Shown piece after piece: positions 62,002-64,000 of a DNA stretch of 64,000 nt (the stretch's first letter is position 1; every line of letters begins with the position of its first letter). A program made the position numbers and the translations under genes. This DNA is from Catellatospora coxensis (GTDB lineage: Bacteria; Actinomycetota; Actinomycetes; Mycobacteriales; Micromonosporaceae): contig NZ_BONI01000001.1 in the NCBI RefSeq assembly GCF_016862635.1, positions 1 to 64,000 on the forward strand, in the 5' to 3' direction. Below the pieces are notes generated by a model. That model searched no databases. It had not been told where the DNA came from and saw only the letters and a list, made by a program, of their open reading frames with translations.

Positions 62002-63597
62002 ATGCAGATCTTCGACACCACGCTGCGCGACGGCGCCCAGCGCGAGGGCATCACCTACTCGGTAGCTGACAAACTCGCGGTGGCGCGCCTGCTCGATCAG
62101 TTCGGGGTCGGGTTCATCGAGGGCGGGTGGCCAGGGGCGGTGCCCAAGGACACCGAGTTCTTCGAACGGGCCAGGACCGAGCTGGAGCTGAAGAACGCGC
62201 TGCTGGTGGCGTTCGGCTCGACTCGCAAGGCGGGCGTCGCGGCGGCCGAGGACGCGCAGCTCGCGGGCCTGCTCGCGGCGCAGACGCCGGTGGTCTGCCT
62301 GGTCGCCAAGTCCGATGTGCGCCACGTCGAGCGGGCGCTGCGCACCACCCGCGAGGAGAACCTCGCCATGGTCGCCGACAGCGTGACCCACCTGCGCTCG
62401 CACGGCCGCCGCGTCTTCGTCGACTGCGAGCACTTCTTCGACGGCTTCCGCTTCGACCCCGACTACACCGCCTCGGTGGTGCGTACCGCGCTGGACGCGG
62501 GCGCGGAGCGGGTCGTGCTCTGCGACACCAACGGCGGCATGCTGCCCTCGCAGGTGGGCGCCGCCATCGCCGACCTGGTCGCGCGGCTGGGCGTCTCGCC
62601 GGAGCTGTTCGGCATGCACGCGCAGAACGACACCGCGTGCGCCGTCGCCAACACCATCGCCGCGGTGGAGGCGGGCGTACGCCACGTGCAGGGCACCGCC
62701 AACGGCTACGGGGAACGCCCCGGCAACGCCGACATCTTCGCCGTGGTGGCGAACCTGCAGCTCAAGCTGGGCATGACCGTCCTACCGGACGGCTGCCTCG
62801 AACAGATGGCGCACGTCTCGCACGCCATCGCCGAGATCGCCAACATCGCACCCGACTCCCACCAGGCCTACGTCGGGTCCGCGGCCTTCGCCCACAAGGC
62901 GGGACTGCACGCGAGCGCGATCAAAGTCGACCCGGCCCTCTACAACCACGTGGACCCGGCCGTGGTCGGCAACGACATGACGATCCTCGTCACCGAGATG
63001 GCCGGCCGGGCCAGCATCGAGCTCAAGAGCCGCGAGCTCGGGCTGGACCTGGCCGGCCATCCCGACACGCTGTCCAAGGTGACGCACCGGGTGAAGGAGC
63101 TGGAGGCGGCCGGCTGGTCCTTCGAGGCCGCCGACGCGTCCTTCGAGCTGCTGGTGCGCCAGTCCCTGGGGGAGCAGACGACCCCGTTCACGCTGGAGTC
63201 GTACCGGGTGATCGTCGAGCACCGCGAGGACGGCGCGGTGGTCAGCGAGGCGACCGTGAAGCTGCGGGTGCGCGGCGAGCGGGTGATCGCCACCGCGGAG
63301 GGCAACGGCCCGGTGAACGCGCTGGACCAGGCGCTGCGCCAGGCGCTGGAGCGGCACTTCCCGCAGCTGTCCGGGCTGGAGCTGGCCGACTACAAGGTGC
63401 GCATCCTGGCCGGCTCGCACGGCACCGACGCGGTGACGCGGGTGCTGGTGGAGACGGTGGACGTCGACGGGCGCGACTGGACCACGGTCGGCGTGCACGA
63501 GAACGTGGTGGAGGCGAGCTGGCGGGCCCTGGTCGACGCGCTGGCGTACGGCGTGGCCGCCGCGGGCGGGGACCGCAAGGTGCGCTCGCGCCGCTGA
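62002..63597 (+). CDS. cimA: (R)-citramalate synthase
   Basis: The 531-residue enzyme condenses pyruvate with acetyl-CoA to give citramalate, the entry to an isoleucine route without threonine. The barrel begins IFDTTLRDGAQREGITY, carries FIEGGWPGAVPKDTEFF and DCEHFFDGFRFDPDY, then CDTNGG and GMHAQNDTACAVAN with the metal-binding His residues, and the C-terminal LeuA-type regulatory domain (about 395-520) that binds the end product. ATG 62002 has AGGAGG ten bases upstream. Expression is probably controlled by the leader peptide and attenuator. Confidence 0.93.
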   Translation: MQIFDTTLRDGAQREGITYSVADKLAVARLLDQFGVGFIEGGWPGAVPKDTEFFERARTELELKNALLVAFGSTRKAGVAAAEDAQLAGLLAAQTPVVCLVAKSDVRHVERALRTTREENLAMVADSVTHLRSHGRRVFVDCEHFFDGFRFDPDYTASVVRTALDAGAERVVLCDTNGGMLPSQVGAAIADLVARLGVSPELFGMHAQNDTACAVANTIAAVEAGVRHVQGTANGYGERPGNADIFAVVANLQLKLGMTVLPDGCLEQMAHVSHAIAEIANIAPDSHQAYVGSAAFAHKAGLHASAIKVDPALYNHVDPAVVGNDMTILVTEMAGRASIELKSRELGLDLAGHPDTLSKVTHRVKELEAAGWSFEAADASFELLVRQSLGEQTTPFTLESYRVIVEHREDGAVVSEATVKLRVRGERVIATAEGNGPVNALDQALRQALERHFPQLSGLELADYKVRILAGSHGTDAVTRVLVETVDVDGRDWTTVGVHENVVEASWRALVDALAYGVAAAGGDRKVRSRR

Positions 63598-63653
63598 TCC
63601 TGTGCGGAACGTCCGCGCTCGGTGACGGCCCGTTGCGTGAATTTTCGGAAGGA

Positions 63654-63665
63654 TACTACGTAGTA
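63654..63665. promoter_or_regulatory. Palindrome upstream of the DD-carboxypeptidase gene
   Basis: TACTACGTAGTA is a perfect 12-bp palindrome 56 bases before the start of the next gene, in a locally AT-richer stretch. It may be an operator or part of the promoter. Confidence 0.4.
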
Positions 63666-63721
63666 ACTGCAAGACATGCAAGTTCTTGACATCGACAGAC
63701 GTGGTTGGCACAGTGCCTGGC

Positions 63722-64000
63722 ATGTCTCGTCGCTTCCCTCGCAACGCCTTCATCCGGGCGTTCACCGTGCTGGTGATGGCGGCCATCGGATCGGTGGCCG
63801 CCATCACCGTCGGCGCGTCCCCCGCGTACGCCGACGGCTGCTACACCTGGGGCCGTTCGCTGTCCTCGGGCATGTCCGGAGAGGACGTCCGCCAGTTGCA
63901 GATCCGCGTCGCGGGCTGGCCTGGCTACAACAACACCATCGTCATCGACGGCATCTTCGGCGCGGAGACCCGGGACGCGGTGGTCCGCTTCCAGCAGGCG
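63722..64000 (+). CDS. Zinc D-Ala-D-Ala carboxypeptidase, N-terminal part (cut by window end)
   Basis: The 93 codons present encode a signal peptide (RAFTVLVMAAIGSVAAITVG, cleaved near PAYA) and then DGCYTWGRSLSSGMSGEDVR followed by QLQIRVAGWPG and IDGIFGAETRDAVVRFQQA, a peptidoglycan-binding module. The mature start is very like that of the Streptomyces albus G zinc DD-peptidase, so an M15 catalytic domain is expected beyond the window. It would trim peptidoglycan cross-bridges outside the cell. ATG 63722; right end missing. Confidence 0.85.
   Translation, partial: MSRRFPRNAFIRAFTVLVMAAIGSVAAITVGASPAYADGCYTWGRSLSSGMSGEDVRQLQIRVAGWPGYNNTIVIDGIFGAETRDAVVRFQQA

Overview
The window is high-GC actinomycete chromosome. 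GTG/TTG starts, 1-4 nt start/stop overlaps (ATGA, GTGA, TTGA), actinobacterial families (DUF3145, DUF3052, LppM, AhpE, homodimeric AceE, FasR-type fab locus) and abundant intergenic palindromes point to the Micromonosporaceae. That placement is inference; no 16S rRNA gene is present.

Layout. 1-6.6 kb: a small conserved protein, DUF3145, a lipoprotein GH3 hexosaminidase, an ECF sigma factor with its YCII/DGPF partner, an XdhC-like protein and a broken SGNH acyltransferase remnant. 6.7-13.0 kb: the type II fatty acid synthesis operon fasR-fabD-fabH-acpP-fabF, followed by an acyl-CoA carboxylase beta subunit. 13.1-17.0 kb: LppM-like lipoprotein, a secreted membrane-anchored protein, CopC and gltX. 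17.1-24.4 kb: a cell-surface block (GT-C glycosyltransferase, stealth-type sugar-phosphate transferase, ABC exporter, ThuA-like protein, sulfotransferase). 24.5-37.9 kb: aceE, a GH9 cellulase with a CelR-type operator, YjbQ, DUF4139 protein, metallophosphoesterase, a fused E1 alpha/beta dehydrogenase, DUF3052 and AhpE.

37.9-42.9 kb: tRNA-Val(TAC) followed by a patch of poorly conserved genes (membrane protein, XRE regulator divergent from three tiny genes, CutA-like protein, a frameshifted remnant). 43.8-49.5 kb: a compact cluster of GTP cyclohydrolase II, RibD-type reductase, membrane flippase-like protein, GT4 glycosyltransferase, a PTPS-fold protein lacking canonical active-site residues, a zinc-type alcohol dehydrogenase and a divergent CDP-alcohol phosphatidyltransferase. 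This is the best candidate for an undescribed pathway, possibly a pteridine- or pyrimidine-derived glycolipid.

49.6-64 kb: FkbM methyltransferase, APH(6)-like phosphotransferase, alpha-amylase, MpaB-like oxygenase, VOC protein, C39-like peptidase, lipoprotein, two tandem tyrosine phosphatases, DODA-type dioxygenase, ahpC-ahpD, cimA preceded by a branched-chain leader peptide and attenuator, and the start of a zinc DD-carboxypeptidase cut by the window edge.

At least three families of dispersed intergenic palindromes (five, three and about four copies) lie mostly at the 3' ends of genes and probably serve as bidirectional terminators. No CRISPR array, complete insertion sequence or replication origin was seen.
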